64,000 bases of DNA from Megalobrama amblycephala (GCF_018812025.1 NC_063065.1:33125121-33189120), one strand, 5' to 3'; shown: positions 11,290 to 23,340, counted from the stretch's first letter. Translations and numbers: made by a program. The notes: generated from the letters alone by a model not told the origin.

Positions 11290-11875
11290 TTGTTACTAAG
11301 GCCCTGATATACTTCAAGCGAAATTGAAGAACTGGTGTGATGTAATTTCTAACAAAATCAGACCAAAACGAAGTTTGTTTGCAGTTCAATTTGGGAGTTC
11401 GAAAGGCAACAAGGCATTTCCTAATCCAATGTAAAGCCCTGGGTATACTTTTTTGTTTTCTTTTACGTGTACGCTAGTGTACGCACACAGTCGAATGCAC
11501 AGCCTTGCAAAGTATACTTCATTTGAACGAAGGTGTTCGATGCATGTGCAGTTTTGAGCAATCTCTCACCACGGTACTTTCTAACCTCTTCACACAATCT
11601 CTCATCTATGTAGGCCTCCGTCATTGCTGTAGCTTGCATGCGTTCTGGTCTGTTCTGTTTATGCAGTTTTTCTTTGACTACCTTGTGAATCGACGCCCTC
11701 AGGGCACTGTTGCCACCTTGTGGATATACTAAAAAAAATTAAATGCGCATGTGCGTACAAGTATGCACGGTTACAAAAATCCGGCGGTGTACATGCAGTA
11801 CACGCATACTCTTCTGATGACAAAATTCGCATCGTGCACTGTATGCATATAAAGTAAAGTATACACTCTAAAAAA
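11290..11875. mobile_element. Harbinger-like non-autonomous repeats with TATACTT edges
   Basis: Two adjoining segments are seen. One starts GGCCCTGATATACTTC (about 11290) and shares its body with 3520-3690 and 57690-57840. The other starts CCCTGGGTATACTTTTT (about 11429) and ends AAAGTATACACTC (about 11869). The TATACTT-type inverted ends resemble 48440-49072, which carries a MADF-like frame. No transposase is present and no duplication is clear. Confidence 0.5.
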
Positions 11876-12418
11876 TGCTGGGTTAAAAACAACCCAAGTT
11901 GGGTTGAAAATGGACAAACCCAACGATTGGGTTGTTTTAACCCAGCGGTTGGGTTAAATGTTTGCCCAACCTGCTGGGTAGTTTTATTTAAACCAACTAT
12001 TGTTTAAACATTGCTATATGGCTAGCTTAAAATGAACCCAAAATAGTTGGGAAATTAAAAACCAGATGCAATTAGAGGCAACAATAATAGACAAAAGGTG
12101 AATGTTTATTAATAAGCTTTAATATTTTATTAATATAAATTTAATAGTTTAATAGTTTATTAATATAAATTTATTAATAAGCAATTTAATAAATGTTTAT
12201 TGTTTAATAATTATTCATTGAACATTAATAAATGTTCATTTCCAACATACTTTGGGTTCATTTTAATTAAGCAATACAGTCATTTTTAAACAATAGTTGA
12301 GTTAAATAAAACTACCCAGCAGCTTGGGCAAACATTTAACCCTACCGCTGGGTTAAAAACAACACAATTGCTGGGTTTGTCCATTTTCAACCCAACTTGG
12401 GTTGTTTTTAACCCAGCA
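11876..12418. mobile_element. Long-arm foldback MITE (TGCTGGGTTAAAA ends)
   Basis: This 543-bp element begins TGCTGGGTTAAAAACAACCC and ends with its reverse complement, AACCCAGCA. The two arms (about 11876-12010 and 12282-12418) are inverted copies with few mismatches. Within the arms the motif AACCCA/TGGGTT recurs many times. The loop is very AT-rich with repeated TTTATTAATA. No reading frame is credible. Confidence 0.92.
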
Positions 12419-13039
12419 AGCTTTAGCTTCCCTTCCTGTCTCCTGAGATACCTTAATCTGATCAGCTGATAGCCCATTCTGTGACAGTTAATTGTGTAAC
12501 AGTGTGGTTTGCAGCAAGCACAACGACAAAGGGTTATTCACAAACAAAAACTCTTTATTCATAAACCAATATGAGATTGCAGGAGTAACAGCAGATACAC
12601 ATAATCCACACTATGTGTTAACAAGAACGACAGAAAACTCATGGTTAAATATATGCAAAGGTCTAATGAGGAAACTAAACAAGGCGTGAAAATCAGAGGT
12701 ATCGACAGTAACTAAACAGAGCGGAGAAACAGGAACAAACGGAAACAAAAGAGAATTTCAAAATATGAGTCCACATGACATACTGTTTACTATATAGTGC
12801 ATAAAACAATTTGGATGTAATGTTATTTCTTTCACTTGATAAACAGTTAATAAATAATACAAATAAAAGAATAAATGAATATCATTACATTGTTCTTTTA
12901 ATACCTGAAATAGTTGGACATTTACCATTTCATTTTAGATGTTGGTGTATAAACTACAGTATCAGGTTAATCAGATATCTGTATGCTATGCTAACTATAA
13001 CAGACATTAATGGTCATTAAAAGTTCTTTAAGTTAATAC
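12419..13039. other. Unannotated stretch
   Basis: No gene or element end recognised. AACTCTTTATTCATAAA (about 12549-12565) has a minus-strand polyadenylation-like motif and could be an old LTR edge, but nothing else supports that. Confidence 0.4.
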
Positions 13040-13290
13040 ACTGTAAAAAAAGATTTGTTGATTTAAATTAAAAAAGAAAGTTTCCTGGTTGCCTTGAAAA
13101 TGTTGAGTTAATACAATGAAGGCGATTGGTTTAATCAACAGAAACTCAAAATAATATGTTATCTGAACCACATTCATTTTTGAAGTTGATTTGACAAAAG
13201 AAAAAATGTTGTGATAGCAAATCATGAAAATATGTTTTTTTTGTAGGATCAATCTAATGAAGACTTGATTTTTCACAACACCGGTTGATT
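13040..13290. repeat. Dispersed repeat beginning CACTGTAAAAAAAGATTTG
   Basis: AT-rich segment with a CACTGTAAAAAA-type start that I recognise as a common cyprinid MITE terminus. No partner end or second copy was identified in the window. Confidence 0.4.
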
Positions 13291-14683
13291 ACCTATAAAA
13301 TTGTTTTATCCCATGTGTCAAAAATTAGTGAAGTGCAATAATAATATTTCCTGAATATTTCACATTAAGACTGCATTTTATTCCTCCGTGAGGGGCAAAT
13401 AAGGGTTTCCATATGTAGTAGCATGCTAGACACGTGCACTTCTGTCAATTTGTTATTCTGAAATACAGGCAGACGTCAATACCAGCTATGCGGCCACGGC
13501 TGAATCAAGAGTGTGTCTGTGCTGTACACAGAACCAAGCAAATGAATTGGTTTTGGTGGAGGCAGCTCTCAAGTTGGATTTCTCTTCCATGCTTCACTTC
13601 TGCGGTGTGTGTTAATATTCTGTGTTGAGTCTGCATGAGGGGAAAGGCCAACTGGCTTTATTCCCTTGGTTAAGTGCACAATTCAGCACTGAATTTCGAA
13701 CATTATTGTGACAGAGACTGAACTACTAGGTAAACACTTCAATGAGATAACTGTAATTTTGTGCGCCACGTCTTCCAAGTACCACAGAGCTGATTTGAAT
13801 ATATATATATATAGTTTTTTTTTTTTTTTACACATTTATGAATTTGACTTGCTACCTAACCTAACAAACCACTAATTTATCTGTAATGCACAGGTCAGCT
13901 AAGACACGACAAACATTTTCCTAAGAATTTAAGAAGATATTTTCCCTCCCCTTGCTCTTTTTCGGCCATCAATTACAATCCAAGAAAACACTTAACATAC
14001 CCATTTGAGGTTGAAATTTATGTTTTTTTCCTCTGTGTACACCAAAGATTCTTTCAAAGATGGAGTGAACTTTAAAAATGTTAAAACCAGACCTCATCTT
14101 CCAATGACAACATTTTCTCCTGCTCTTTAAGTAATATGAGACAGATTATGGAGTTATGGAGAGGAAATCTTGAGCCAAAATGACTAGTGTTTATTATTTT
14201 GAGGAAAGACATTAAATAAAAAAATAAATAATACTTTAATATAAAAAAGCTCATCATTCCTGAGTGGAATGATCATAACTTACACAATGGCATTGACAAG
14301 GATAATGCATTAAATTTATTTATATTTTTATGAAGAAAGAAAAAAAAAAAATGCTGAAAATGCTAATAGTTAGCTTTCTACAAGTGCCATATTATATACT
14401 GTGGACCCTCTCATTTATAACCCCAAGAAAACTTAATGACAGTGTAATATGTGTAAATAATGCTTTTTAACTTGTTAAAAATGATTGACACAATGATTAA
14501 GATGTGTATTCAATCTGAAAGGAAAAATTATATTGGATTTTACTTAATGGTCACACATGCAAATTGACACTTCAAGAGTCATTAAAATAAAACACCAGAT
14601 GTAAATGATTTAAAGTTTTTTTCAAAAATGTGTGAATCAGATTTTGATGATAAAAAAAGAAAAAAAAAAAAAAAAAAAAAAGA
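13291..14683. other. Unannotated AT-rich stretch with simple repeats
   Basis: Contains (TA)n at 13799-13814, poly-T at 13816-13830 and poly-A at 14661-14681. No gene or structured element recognised. Confidence 0.5.
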
Positions 14684-14886
14684 TTTGGTTACACTTTATT
14701 TCCATGGTCCACTTTAGATATTCTACTAAATATAAGTAACTTTGCAATTATAACTCTGAATAAAGTAGTAAACTGTAGTATACTGTTAGGTTAGGTGTTT
14801 GGGTTAGTAGAATAAGTTGACATGTAGTTGCAAACTTAAAGTAGCAAGAATATCTAAAGTGGACTATCGAAATAATGTGTTACCAA
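14684..14886. mobile_element. Foldback MITE (TTGGTTACACTTTATT ends)
   Basis: The left arm TTGGTTACACTTTATTTCC with GGTCCACTTTAGATATTC is inverted at the right as GAATATCTAAAGTGGAC and GTGTTACCAA. A half copy of the same family is at 38050-38153. Confidence 0.8.
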
Positions 14887-15369
14887 AGATTTTTTATCAT
14901 CTTAGACATCCTTATTCGTCCTTTACCAAAACATTGCATGTGCTGGTCAAACACACATGCTCCCTCACTCTAGCATATATGACTGATAACGAAACTGATT
15001 ACTGAAGTATTTAATTGGCACACAGGAAAAGAGCGAGAAAGAAAGATGATGGCTATATCTATCTATCCCACAAGTCTCTGAGGTGATGAAACTTAAAATG
15101 CTCCAAGAAGTAAGAAGCTGTGGTAACCATTTGTAAATTGGATATGTCTGGTTTCTGGTGTCATCAGCTTCCAGTTAATTTTAGCTGTACAAAAACAGCT
15201 CATTATGCTGTTTAATACTGTATTTCTTACTATATTTTTTAATGCATTGTCATTTTTATAAACTGTGCAGTAAACGGTAAAAATATTTGCTCTACAAACC
15301 ATTGTTATTCTCCTAGTTATTTACTTAATAAATAAGGTGGACTTATGATAGCTGCCTGAATCATTATCA

Positions 15370-16312
15370 TGTTCGCTGTTGGCCAGAGGAGAACTGGCCC
15401 CCCGACTGAACCTGGTTTCTCCCAAGGTATTTTTTTTTTCTTCTCCATTTTAACACCTGTTTGCCACCTGATGTCACCTGTTGGAGTTTGGGTTCCTTGC
15501 CGCTGTCGCCTTTGGCTTGCTTAGTTGGGGACACTTGATATTTGATATTCAACAGTGTTTTGATCTGCCTGCATCGACACCATTGTATGCGAACTGGACT
15601 GAGCTGGATGATGACATCACTGTTTACTCCAGTGCTGATATAGATAAATTAACTTAATAACTATCTAATCAATACTGAATTTACTTAAGCTGGACAATAA
15701 CGTTATTGAATTATTTACCAGTTATCACTGTAACAACATGTTCTCCAACCAATACGCCTATATAGGTCGTTTGTCACTTTCCTGAAATACGACCCATAGG
15801 AGCGTTTGCTAAAGTTGCACCTTTATCGACAACAAGACACTTTCATTTTAATCCATTGCTTTCTTTTATCTGTGTCATATTTCGGGTTTGCGTAGCTTAA
15901 TTGGCAGAGCATTGCAATATATAACAATATGCAATCATGTAGGTTCGATCCCAGGGAACGCATGTGCTCATAACAGTGTATATGCACTATAAATCACTAT
16001 GGGTAGGTTTAGGGTGAGGTGGGGTAGGTGTAGTCGTTAATAAAACAATGAGTTTTGCTAAATGGAAATAGGACAACTGGTGTAAAAAGTCCACACATTG
16101 CATTTAAATGAACACGCATTTTGATTGGTAATGACAGTCATACATCATTTCATGATGACAGACTTAACATGACACTGTCATTATTTTTACGCCGCTAGAG
16201 GGCGCATGACTTTAAAACGTAAATATAGGTCATAATAAGGTCATTGAAAAACGACATATAGGGTCGTTGTAAAAAGCGATATATAAATAAAGATGACTTG
16301 ACTTGACTTGGA
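15370..16312 (+). mobile_element. SINE-like composite repeat with GACTTGACTT tail, interrupted by an insertion
   Basis: The 5' part contains GAGGAGAACTGGCCCCCCGA and GGGTTCCTTGCCGCTGTCGC, which I recognise as a frequent cyprinid dispersed repeat. Its 3' end, GATATATAAATAAAGATGAC followed by TTGACTTGACTT, is found after an intervening block at about 15742-16262. That block has imperfect inverted ends (CCTATATAGGTCGTTT and AAACGACATATAGG) and holds a tRNA-like segment. The order suggests a later insertion near the 3' end. No coding capacity is evident. Confidence 0.6.
15888..15962 (+). other. tRNA-like segment (A and B box matches), not a functional tRNA
   Basis: TAGCTTAATTGG matches the A box and GGTTCGATCCC matches the B box of RNA polymerase III promoters, at tRNA-like spacing. 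The 5' TGCGT can pair with the 3' ACGCA as an acceptor-stem remnant. The anticodon region is AT-rich and does not form a normal arm. It is best read as a tRNA-derived head of a retroposon. Confidence 0.6.
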
Positions 16313-16531
16313 TTGCATGGAAGATGTTACACTGTGACATACAGAGAGGATTATTCTAATTTTGTAAATCACAAGTTTTGTATTTTTGTTTTCAATTTCA
16401 GTTTAGTTTTAGATGCATAAATAGTCTTTAATTCATTTGTTCAATTAATTTATATTTTTTTTAAAAATAACTTTTTTTTTAAACTTTTCTAGTGACTGAA
16501 TTTACCAGGCTTCAGAGGGTTATGGCAATGC

Positions 16532-16594
<63 letters not shown>
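16532..16594. repeat. Compound (ATCT)n(TA)n microsatellite
   Basis: An ATCT run (16532-16563) is followed by a TA run (16567-16594). Confidence 0.95.
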
Positions 16595-16600
<6 letters not shown>

Positions 16601-16909
16601 TAAATCTTTCTTGCATGTTGTCTGTACGTTTTTGTTATTTTTGGAAGAATAATTAGATCAGACCATATGTTTTGATTGATTGACTGATTTTGTTTTACAT
16701 CAAAGAATAACATTTTCAGTTGTGCTTCTTAAAGTCACATTTTTTTAATTTCTATTTTAGTTAATGCAAATATTTTTCCACATGGTAATAATATTTTTTG
16801 TTTATGATAATAAGCATGGTAGGGGTTTCGTCATGTCCGAATTTAAGAGTCTATGTTATTTTAAGATTATATGTGTTTTTTTTTTTTTTTTTTTTTTTTT
16901 TTTCAACAG

Positions 16910-17485
16910 TTCAGCCTTCATTTGGGCAATGTATGCACATATATGGAGTTTTCTGTAGTTGAAAAGGGAGTTGTATCCTCCAATGGTTTGATTAGTAGAG
17001 CAAGAGATATTCCACAGCATGACTCACCTCACAAAACCGCATTTAGCATCAAACAACTGGAAAACTCACTGGATACGGTTTAAAATGGGGACCTAACAGT
17101 TATTTTATTACACTTAATTAATGTTCCTACCTTTGGAAAAGAAGCTGAACAATTGCTGAACAAGCTCCATTACCAAATTCTGCATATTGCAAGGTATAAA
17201 AATCTTTTTCGTTCATTCCTTTTTGTTTGCATAGTTTGAGAACTAGGTCATACATCCTTGTGAAACTGTCAGATAGGCTGTCCCAAAAGCCCATGACTGG
17301 TCAAAAGATAGGATTTCCTCAGGGAACACTTTGTGACCCGATTCTTTCACAAGCATATCTTCAACATCGAGATCTGTGTCCTAAAGATGCCCTCAATGAG
17401 ATCAGCCAATGGTTCCAAGAACAGGCGCCAACTCCGCATGATGCAGATATAAGAGCAGATATTTTATTAGTTCTCCACTTTAATG
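16910..17485 (+). pseudogene. Unrecognised exon-like coding block (relic or partial gene)
   Basis: After a strong acceptor-like tract (poly-T then CAACAG, ending 16909), a frame runs FSLHLGNVCTYMEFS, then KTAFSIKQLENSLDTV, one stop (TAA 17081-17083), then NGDLTVILLHLINVPTFGKE. It reaches an apparent donor AAG|GTATAA at 17193/17194. A 41-bp GT..AG gap (unusually short for a vertebrate intron; it could be an indel) leads, in phase, into a second open block, 17235-17485, with LRTRSYILVKLSDRLS and DALNEISQWFQEQAP. That block ends at a donor-like AATG|GTAACT. Composition looks coding, but I recognise no family. It may be an old gene copy, an exon of a host gene, or transposon-derived. Confidence 0.4.
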
Positions 17486-17640
17486 GTAACTAATAAGTTA
17501 CATAAAATATCAAAACACACAAACTGCATCTTTTATGAATGCTATTTTTGTGAATGTTTCATTTAGTTTTTCTGACCCCTACCGCAACCCCCTACATGTG
17601 AAAATCCAACCAACAACCTTTTTTTTTTTTTTTTTGTTAG

Positions 17641-17756
17641 ATAATTCTGATAATTCATTATATGGATGTACCTCACAATATGAAAAGAAAAAAAAAAAGA
17701 GAGATCTATCACTTTTTCTGTTGCATCGCACATTTGAGTGGAACAAAAACTGAATT
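17641..17756 (+). other. Possible third exon of the 16.9-17.5 kb block
   Basis: A 155-bp GT..AG interval (17486-17640, with a poly-T tract before GTTAG) joins the previous block in phase to DNSDNSLYGCTSQYEK. The frame then runs into an A-rich lysine stretch and stops at 17751-17753, in sequence that looks like a dispersed repeat from about 17700. The phase match is suggestive only. Confidence 0.2.
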
Positions 17757-17890
17757 GACAAACAGTTCTCTTTGCATTCACACTGTCGGTGAAATGGTTT
17801 CAGTAATCAGTCCACTTTTAATTCACACTGAATGCAAAGTTATCATGGCTCTTTTTTTCACTCAGTTCACATTTTGGCCCACTTCAAGAT
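17700..17890. repeat. Dispersed repeat with inverted CTTTGCATTCACACTG
   Basis: CTTTGCATTCACACTG (about 17770-17785) is inverted as CACACTGAATGCAAAG (about 17823-17838). I recognise the surrounding sequence as a common cyprinid repeat. Confidence 0.5.
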
Positions 17891-18313
17891 AATTTTGTTG
17901 GCTCTTTAATGAGTAACCAAGTATTTAAACATCCTGATTTTGGTTTGCTTTAAAGGGCTTCTGAGTTCACTTCCAGTCAACCAGTGCTCAGACCCCAGAA
18001 AATAAACCACATTTGTGTTCACAAAATAGATGATATAAGAATATAAATTCTTACTTTTCACTGTCAGAGGCATCTTCGGATCCCTCCAGTGTTCTCATTG
18101 ACTTACTGTGTCCGACAATCCTGAAGGGAGTAATTATCTGTTACAAACAAACTCTCATCATCCCAGCAGTAAACAAATTCCTCATGGTAACGAATGCTGT
18201 ACCTTTAACAAACTCATACACTAATAATAGGAAGTGCTCTATGCATGCCATGAGAGCTTTTTCTATTCTTTTGAGGTTAATTTAATTTGTTTTCTACCAG
18301 GAAGGAAGAACGA

Positions 18314-18389
<76 letters not shown>

Positions 18390-19334
18390 AATGCACAGGT
18401 GAAATTTTTCTGCTCTCAAGTGCAGTAGTACCACACTGGAACTGGAAAAACAAGGCCGGGTGGCATATTGTTGTATTTGTGGATTTGCTTTTTTAGTTCT
18501 AAACTTTCTGTCAGAGTCTATCAATCTTGCTATGGAAAATATAAAGTGTTAAAACCCAATTACTGCCTAACGAGTAACTGCATATGTCAAGTGTCAGATA
18601 TTATATACTTGTGTGAACCACACAAAAAGCTTGACTGTCACCTGCTGCAGATTCTAATATTAACATGTTGCTAAGCTAAGAAGTTGACACTATTCCTGCC
18701 TTCAAGGGCACCTGGAAAACATGTACCTCTGTGTCGTATTCATTATTACGACATGCCACGCATTAAAGTTGGAAACAGAAGTAGCCTAAACAAAACAAAA
18801 TAATTATATTGTGAACAATAAACCAAAATAACTACATCTGAAATTTCAATGATGAAAAATTAATTTATATCGCTTATTTATGTGTATCAAAATGTAAAAC
18901 AAACCATAAAAGTTTGATTAGCAATTAGAAGAGTGATTAACTTTATACTTATTGTCAGCTGTTCCATGCATCACACCTTTAACATTATTGAATTACAGCA
19001 TGTAAAATTAAAATAACTTGCAAAATTATTCATTATAGTTCACTACAGACCTGCTTTCCACTCACTGATCTTTCTATATAGATTATAGATAACGTCACAA
19101 CTCGGCAACTTGTGTAGAATCTAAAATTCAGAGTTCCACACTGGTAAATATGACTTTGCTTGACCATTTATGTACTCGGAACTTGTAATTACAATATTTC
19201 TGACTCCACTTGAAGGATATAGTCACAAAAAAAAATAAATAAAAGAATATGACATGCAAATACTACAACATGTTTAATTACTGAAAAAAATTACTACCAA
19301 TACACAGCAAATGTAGGGCACCAACTACCAAGGG
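17891..19334. other. Unannotated stretch with one microsatellite
   Basis: No gene or transposon end seen apart from the GAAA run listed separately. Confidence 0.5.
18311..18391. repeat. (GAAA)n microsatellite
   Basis: About 20 GAAA units. It keeps lysine/glutamate frames open on + and phenylalanine/leucine/serine frames on -, none of which are genes. Confidence 0.97.
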
Positions 19335-20060
19335 GGCACCAAACGTCTTGGCTACTATCGTAACCCTCGTTCCCTGATGGAAGGAATGGAGACTTTATGT
19401 CAACTGACAAATGAGGTCTCTCTTGGGAGCCCCAATCACCTCTAAATAAATAATAATAATGAAAAATAGCCAATGGAATAGGTAAGTGGAATTTGCATGT
19501 CAAGCCACTACCCCGCATACACTGGTATATAATGGTGGCACACATCCACTCATTAGGTTTTTGCTGAGGAGATGAGACGGTGTCCCAGCCATTCAGCGGG
19601 GTAGTCCAGGGTTGTTGCAGGAGGGACATAACATCTCTGTTCCCTCCATCAGGAAACGAGGGTTATGATACCAATCTGTCAGTCACTACGATGTAATGAC
19701 GACTGACAAATGGGGTCCCTATGGAAAGCGCCACAACCACTGAACTGTGTTACGAGTGTTGGCAAAGCAGATTCTGGCAAGCTGTAACATGCCCTTTTGG
19801 CAACTGCTGTCGCTAAAGTCGTAACCTACCCAGCGCCCCACATAAGCTCGGAAACTTAGTCCTCCATGCCTAATGGGGTGAATGAGACAGGGCTTACTAT
19901 GGAGACGGTCGTTAGCTGCTGTATTTTACTGAAGAGTGCTTCGGCTCTCTCCCCAAGTGAGACACTGAGCCTGTCTTCCCGCACTTTACCTGTTTGTACC
20001 GAACACATGGGAAGAATCTGGCTCATCCTGGAGATTGTAGAATCTCGTGACGGGACACTA

Positions 20061-20441
20061 CGACGCAAGGGCTGGTTCTGCATTCCCTGGGGGCAAGTTC
20101 ACCATCTGGTCCTGAAAAGGAGTGGTGGGAACTTTGGGAACGTATCCAGGCTAGAGTCTCAAGATCATTTGAGAAAAAGCCTGCCCGAATTCAAGGCTTG
20201 ATTCACTGATCAAAAATGCCTGCAGGTCCCCCACCCTGTTGATGGAAGTGAGAGAAGTCAGGAGCACTATCTTTAGAGACAGGATCTTAAGCTCGACTGA
20301 CTCCAGTGGCTCAAAGGGAGTTCTCTGTAGTCCAGAGAGAACCACAGAAAGATCCCAGGAGGGAATGAGGTGCAGCCTTGGTGGATTTAGCCTCCTGGTG
20401 CCTCTCAGGAACCTGATGACCAGGTCGCGCTTTCCTAACGT
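20061..20441 (-). pseudogene. Tyrosine recombinase fragment of DIRS-like element
   Basis: The minus-strand frame contains DLVIRFLRGTRRLNPPRLH, PFEPLESVELKILSLKIV and LTSINRVGDLQAFLIS. It continues after a stop at 20151-20153 into PGYVPKVPTTPFQDQ. I recognise this as the recombinase of teleost DIRS-type elements. The RVGDL segment fits the box-I arginine position. The distal R-H-R-Y half is not readable in one frame. Just upstream, at about 20444-20530, another frame (WCFSRWEDSRRC, TLKVYVAANAAYH) looks like the recombinase N-terminal SAM-like region, shifted by an indel. Confidence 0.75.
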
Positions 20442-20536
20442 CTACTGCAATGTGATATGCCGCATTGGCAGCAACATACACTTTCAAGGTGATCAGGCAT
20501 CTCCGGGAGTCTTCCCATCGGGAAAAGCACCACTCA

Positions 20537-20785
20537 GCGAACAGATTTCACTTCAAAGCCAAACATAAGTTTCTGCATCAGCGTCTTGAAAGGGAGCTTG
20601 TGAAGGGCCCGGTTCAAGACTCCCAGATCCAAAATCGGACATAACCCACCGCCTCTCTGGGTTATGATGAAGTAAGAGCTCTAAAACCCTGACTTCATCT
20701 GGGCTGGAGGAACAGGCTCTATTGCGTACTTCGCCAGCAGGACCACAATCGCTGTATGCAAGACAGGGGTGTCTTTGCATGCAAC
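20537..20785 (-). pseudogene. Reverse transcriptase N-terminal (fingers) fragment of DIRS-like element
   Basis: The minus-strand frame reads VVLLAKYAIEPVPPAQMKSG, then F-stop, then SSYFIITQRGGGLCPILDLG and VLNRALHKLPFKTL. The YFI..(R/K).GGG..PILDL..LN core is the conserved finger region of DIRS and Gypsy-like reverse transcriptases. The stop is TAG at 20681-20683. The YxDD catalytic palm is absent, because the frame passes into recombinase-derived sequence near 20537. It is not functional. Confidence 0.75.
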
Positions 20786-21599
20786 AGAACCTGGGGGATG
20801 CCTGGTTAACTGAATCGCATAGACAAGTCTGATTGTCTGAATGAGCTAGTGGGACAGGCTGGGAAGCGCTGGACAGGCTCCCAGGCTCAGTGTGAGCGGC
20901 ACCAGAGGAAGAACCGATGTACCCATGAAGGGCATGAGTGAGTGTGGTGTGACACTTACCTGGCTCCAAGGATCCTGCAAGGGGGTGGATAAAGATGCGT
21001 GAGGAAGCAGCACGTCCTCAAAACTCAACCACTTGGCTTGTGGTGAATACGGGGTTGAGGCAGGGAGTGAGGAAGCATAGGGTCGATCACTGCCAGACCG
21101 CACTTGGTATGACCCAGAGACTGAGGAAACTGCTCTTTTATTGAAAATGTGGTGGAACAGAAATAAACTCTTTTGAACAAAACTGAAGATTCTCTGCCTG
21201 GCCCTCCTCCCAGGGAAGGAGTGGTGCGATCACCACCTCCTGGTTCAGAGCAACTCCCTTCATCAGAGCTGTGCACTGGGATTGAATGGTGAAACACCGC
21301 TTAATGCGCTCTTTCTTCCAGCAAGAGAGATATCCTCTGTTGCAAGATCTTTTGTGAATGAATGCTCTTTTAGAGACGATTGGAAAGAGTGATCGATGCA
21401 CGCAACCACTCGGCTCTGAAGCAAAAATCGAATGAGTGAATGTGTGCCGCCTTATATATGTGTACAGTATGTACAGGGAGTGGCTTGGCATGCAAATTCC
21501 ACTCGTCTACACATTTTTCTACAACTCTGAAGCTCCCAATGAGACCCCATTTGCCAGTCGACATAACTTTGTAGTGACTGACAGATAGGGAACAGTGAT

Positions 21600-23035
21600 T
21601 TTTTTTACTTCCTAAATGAGTACACCAGACCCCCAAAGCAATATCAAAACTGCCACCACAATCAGCAGCCTCTGATCTGGGCAGATGGATATCAGTATCA
21701 TCCAGTTGACATTGAGTACATAAGTAGCTAAGTAGCTGCTGCCTGTATAACCAAACTTTCATCACATGCGCACACACACGCACATCCCTACTTCTCCAGG
21801 AAAAGTCACTTTCCTCACAGGTGAGGTAAAATACGTAGTGTATCCCCAAGGCTTGGGAATAACTTCTCCATCTGTCAGTCTCAGCTTGACATCAATTTGC
21901 AGACATGTCATACACACATACAGACACACACTACACATCCCTCTAGGAAATATGTGTGGCATTAGTGGGAACGCTGCCTTTATTTAGGCTTTTCACTTTC
22001 TCTTACACAGTTCCAGAGTCTGCGAGCCTCTAGCTTGGAGGTCTTTTTCTTCGTGCATTGCATCATGATCTCGTATTAACCCTGCAGAAATTATTTAATA
22101 CATGACACCCAAACCACAAGCATAGCAAGCACGATGCTTCTCGCTTTCTGCCAATGAACAGGTTGATTTTTAACAACTTTTATTGTGTTGGAAACACACT
22201 GCATTGGGGAGTCTACAACTTGGGGTATGTTGATGCATAGGCTGTTTATTTAATGTTTAGAAACCTCTCTCCAAACCATTGCTCATCACTTATTTATGGT
22301 GGCTTGTTTGCCTTGTCAAACTGTGGCCTTGCTTCTGGTGCCAGCGTGTGCCCCGTCTAGGTTTTTGCATCTCACAGGGCTAACACATATTAATATTTCA
22401 CATAGGCAACGCAAACCAGCCCAACATTGCCTTTTGATTGGCAGTAAATATCATTTCTTATTCACATTATTGATGTATTGTTGAGAAGGGCTTGTTGCGC
22501 CCAAAATTACTTAACGGCAAAAAGTCCTTCGGATCTTTAATATGATTAAATATTGTGTCAGTTGAGAGATTAGGTAACTGCTTTAGCACAGATGTAGTAT
22601 GAATAAAACAGTGATACAAGGGTAAAGTTTAGTATCTTTTTAATGAAACTAAATAATTACTGTAACCCAGCATGAGTTACAAGCTCATATGAAATAATTA
22701 TACGAATTTTTCATCAACTGGAACAGAAAATTCCAATACTGGATCCTGATTGGGCATTATTGTATAGTATAGTAACAGTTATGAGGCTGTCTGTTTTCAT
22801 ACAAATGTTGGTTAGAATAGCTCACTGGTGGCATCTTATGACTCAAAATGGTTACCAACTGTAGTAAATAGCCTTGGAGGACTATTGGGGATTGGGTGTA
22901 AAACCTTTGATAGCATAATAATACATGGACATTAATATGTAGCTCTCAAATTAAGCATTTAATACAAGCACAACTTTTGTCACTATTTCTTTACATGTAA
23001 TAAATTATTACAATATATATATATATATATATCCT
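21600..23035. other. Unannotated stretch
   Basis: No recognised gene or transposon. The block at 21780-21960 (GAAAAGTCACTTTCCTCACAGG) is non-repetitive and open in two frames but has no recognisable domain. A (TA)n run lies at 23013-23032. Confidence 0.45.
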
Positions 23036-23039
23036 TTTG

Positions 23040-23340
23040 TGTTCACTTGCAAAAGTTGTGCATTCCTCAGAGAACCATTGCTTTCACTCTCAAATCCTCT
23101 GCATTCTCTCACAACAAACATTACATTCCCCCACAAAATTCTGCATTCAATCAAAATGCATACTTTTTCCTCTCATCTTATATTTTTCCATCACCATTTT
23201 GTGTTTGCTCACAGAACTTTGTGATTGAGCGTAAAAATTCTTGGGAGAATGCAAAACTTTTGTAAGTGAATGCAAAAGCACTGAAATATGTTTCCTCCCA
23301 TCTCTTCCATCGCAATGTCCTCTTAGGGGCTCCATCAAAT
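23040..23340. repeat. Dispersed repeat sharing AATGCAAAAGCACTGAAATA with 40.95 kb
   Basis: Contains repeated GCATTC/TCTCACAA motifs. Its right part, AATGCAAAAGCACTGAAATA with CCCATCTC and AATGTCC, is also at 40953-41035. Confidence 0.6.

Larger units (their letters stand above)
19335..21596 (-). mobile_element. DIRS-like retroelement, internally deleted, with inverted terminal repeats
   Basis: Both ends carry the same sequence in opposite orientation: left CCTCGTTCCCTGATGGAAGG to TGGAATTTGCATGTCAAGCC (19365-19505), right inverted from GTTCCCTATCTGTCAGTCAC to TGGAATTTGCATGCCAAGCC. Inverted rather than direct terminal repeats, a reverse transcriptase and a tyrosine recombinase instead of an integrase are the known hallmarks of DIRS-type elements. 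Reading the minus strand, a leader/gag-like stretch (about 21300-20970) is followed by RT fingers (20785-20537) and then at once by a recombinase fragment (20441-20061). The RT palm, RNase H and much else are missing. A terminal-repeat segment recurs at about 19666-19735, as expected for the internal complementary region. Confidence 0.8.

Noticed and set aside
15888..15962. Functional tRNA gene
   Set aside because: A and B boxes match, but the anticodon arm and full acceptor stem do not form; it lies inside a repeat.
18234..18524. Frames with KERKKERKKERK and FLSFFLSF
   Set aside because: Translations of the (GAAA)n microsatellite.
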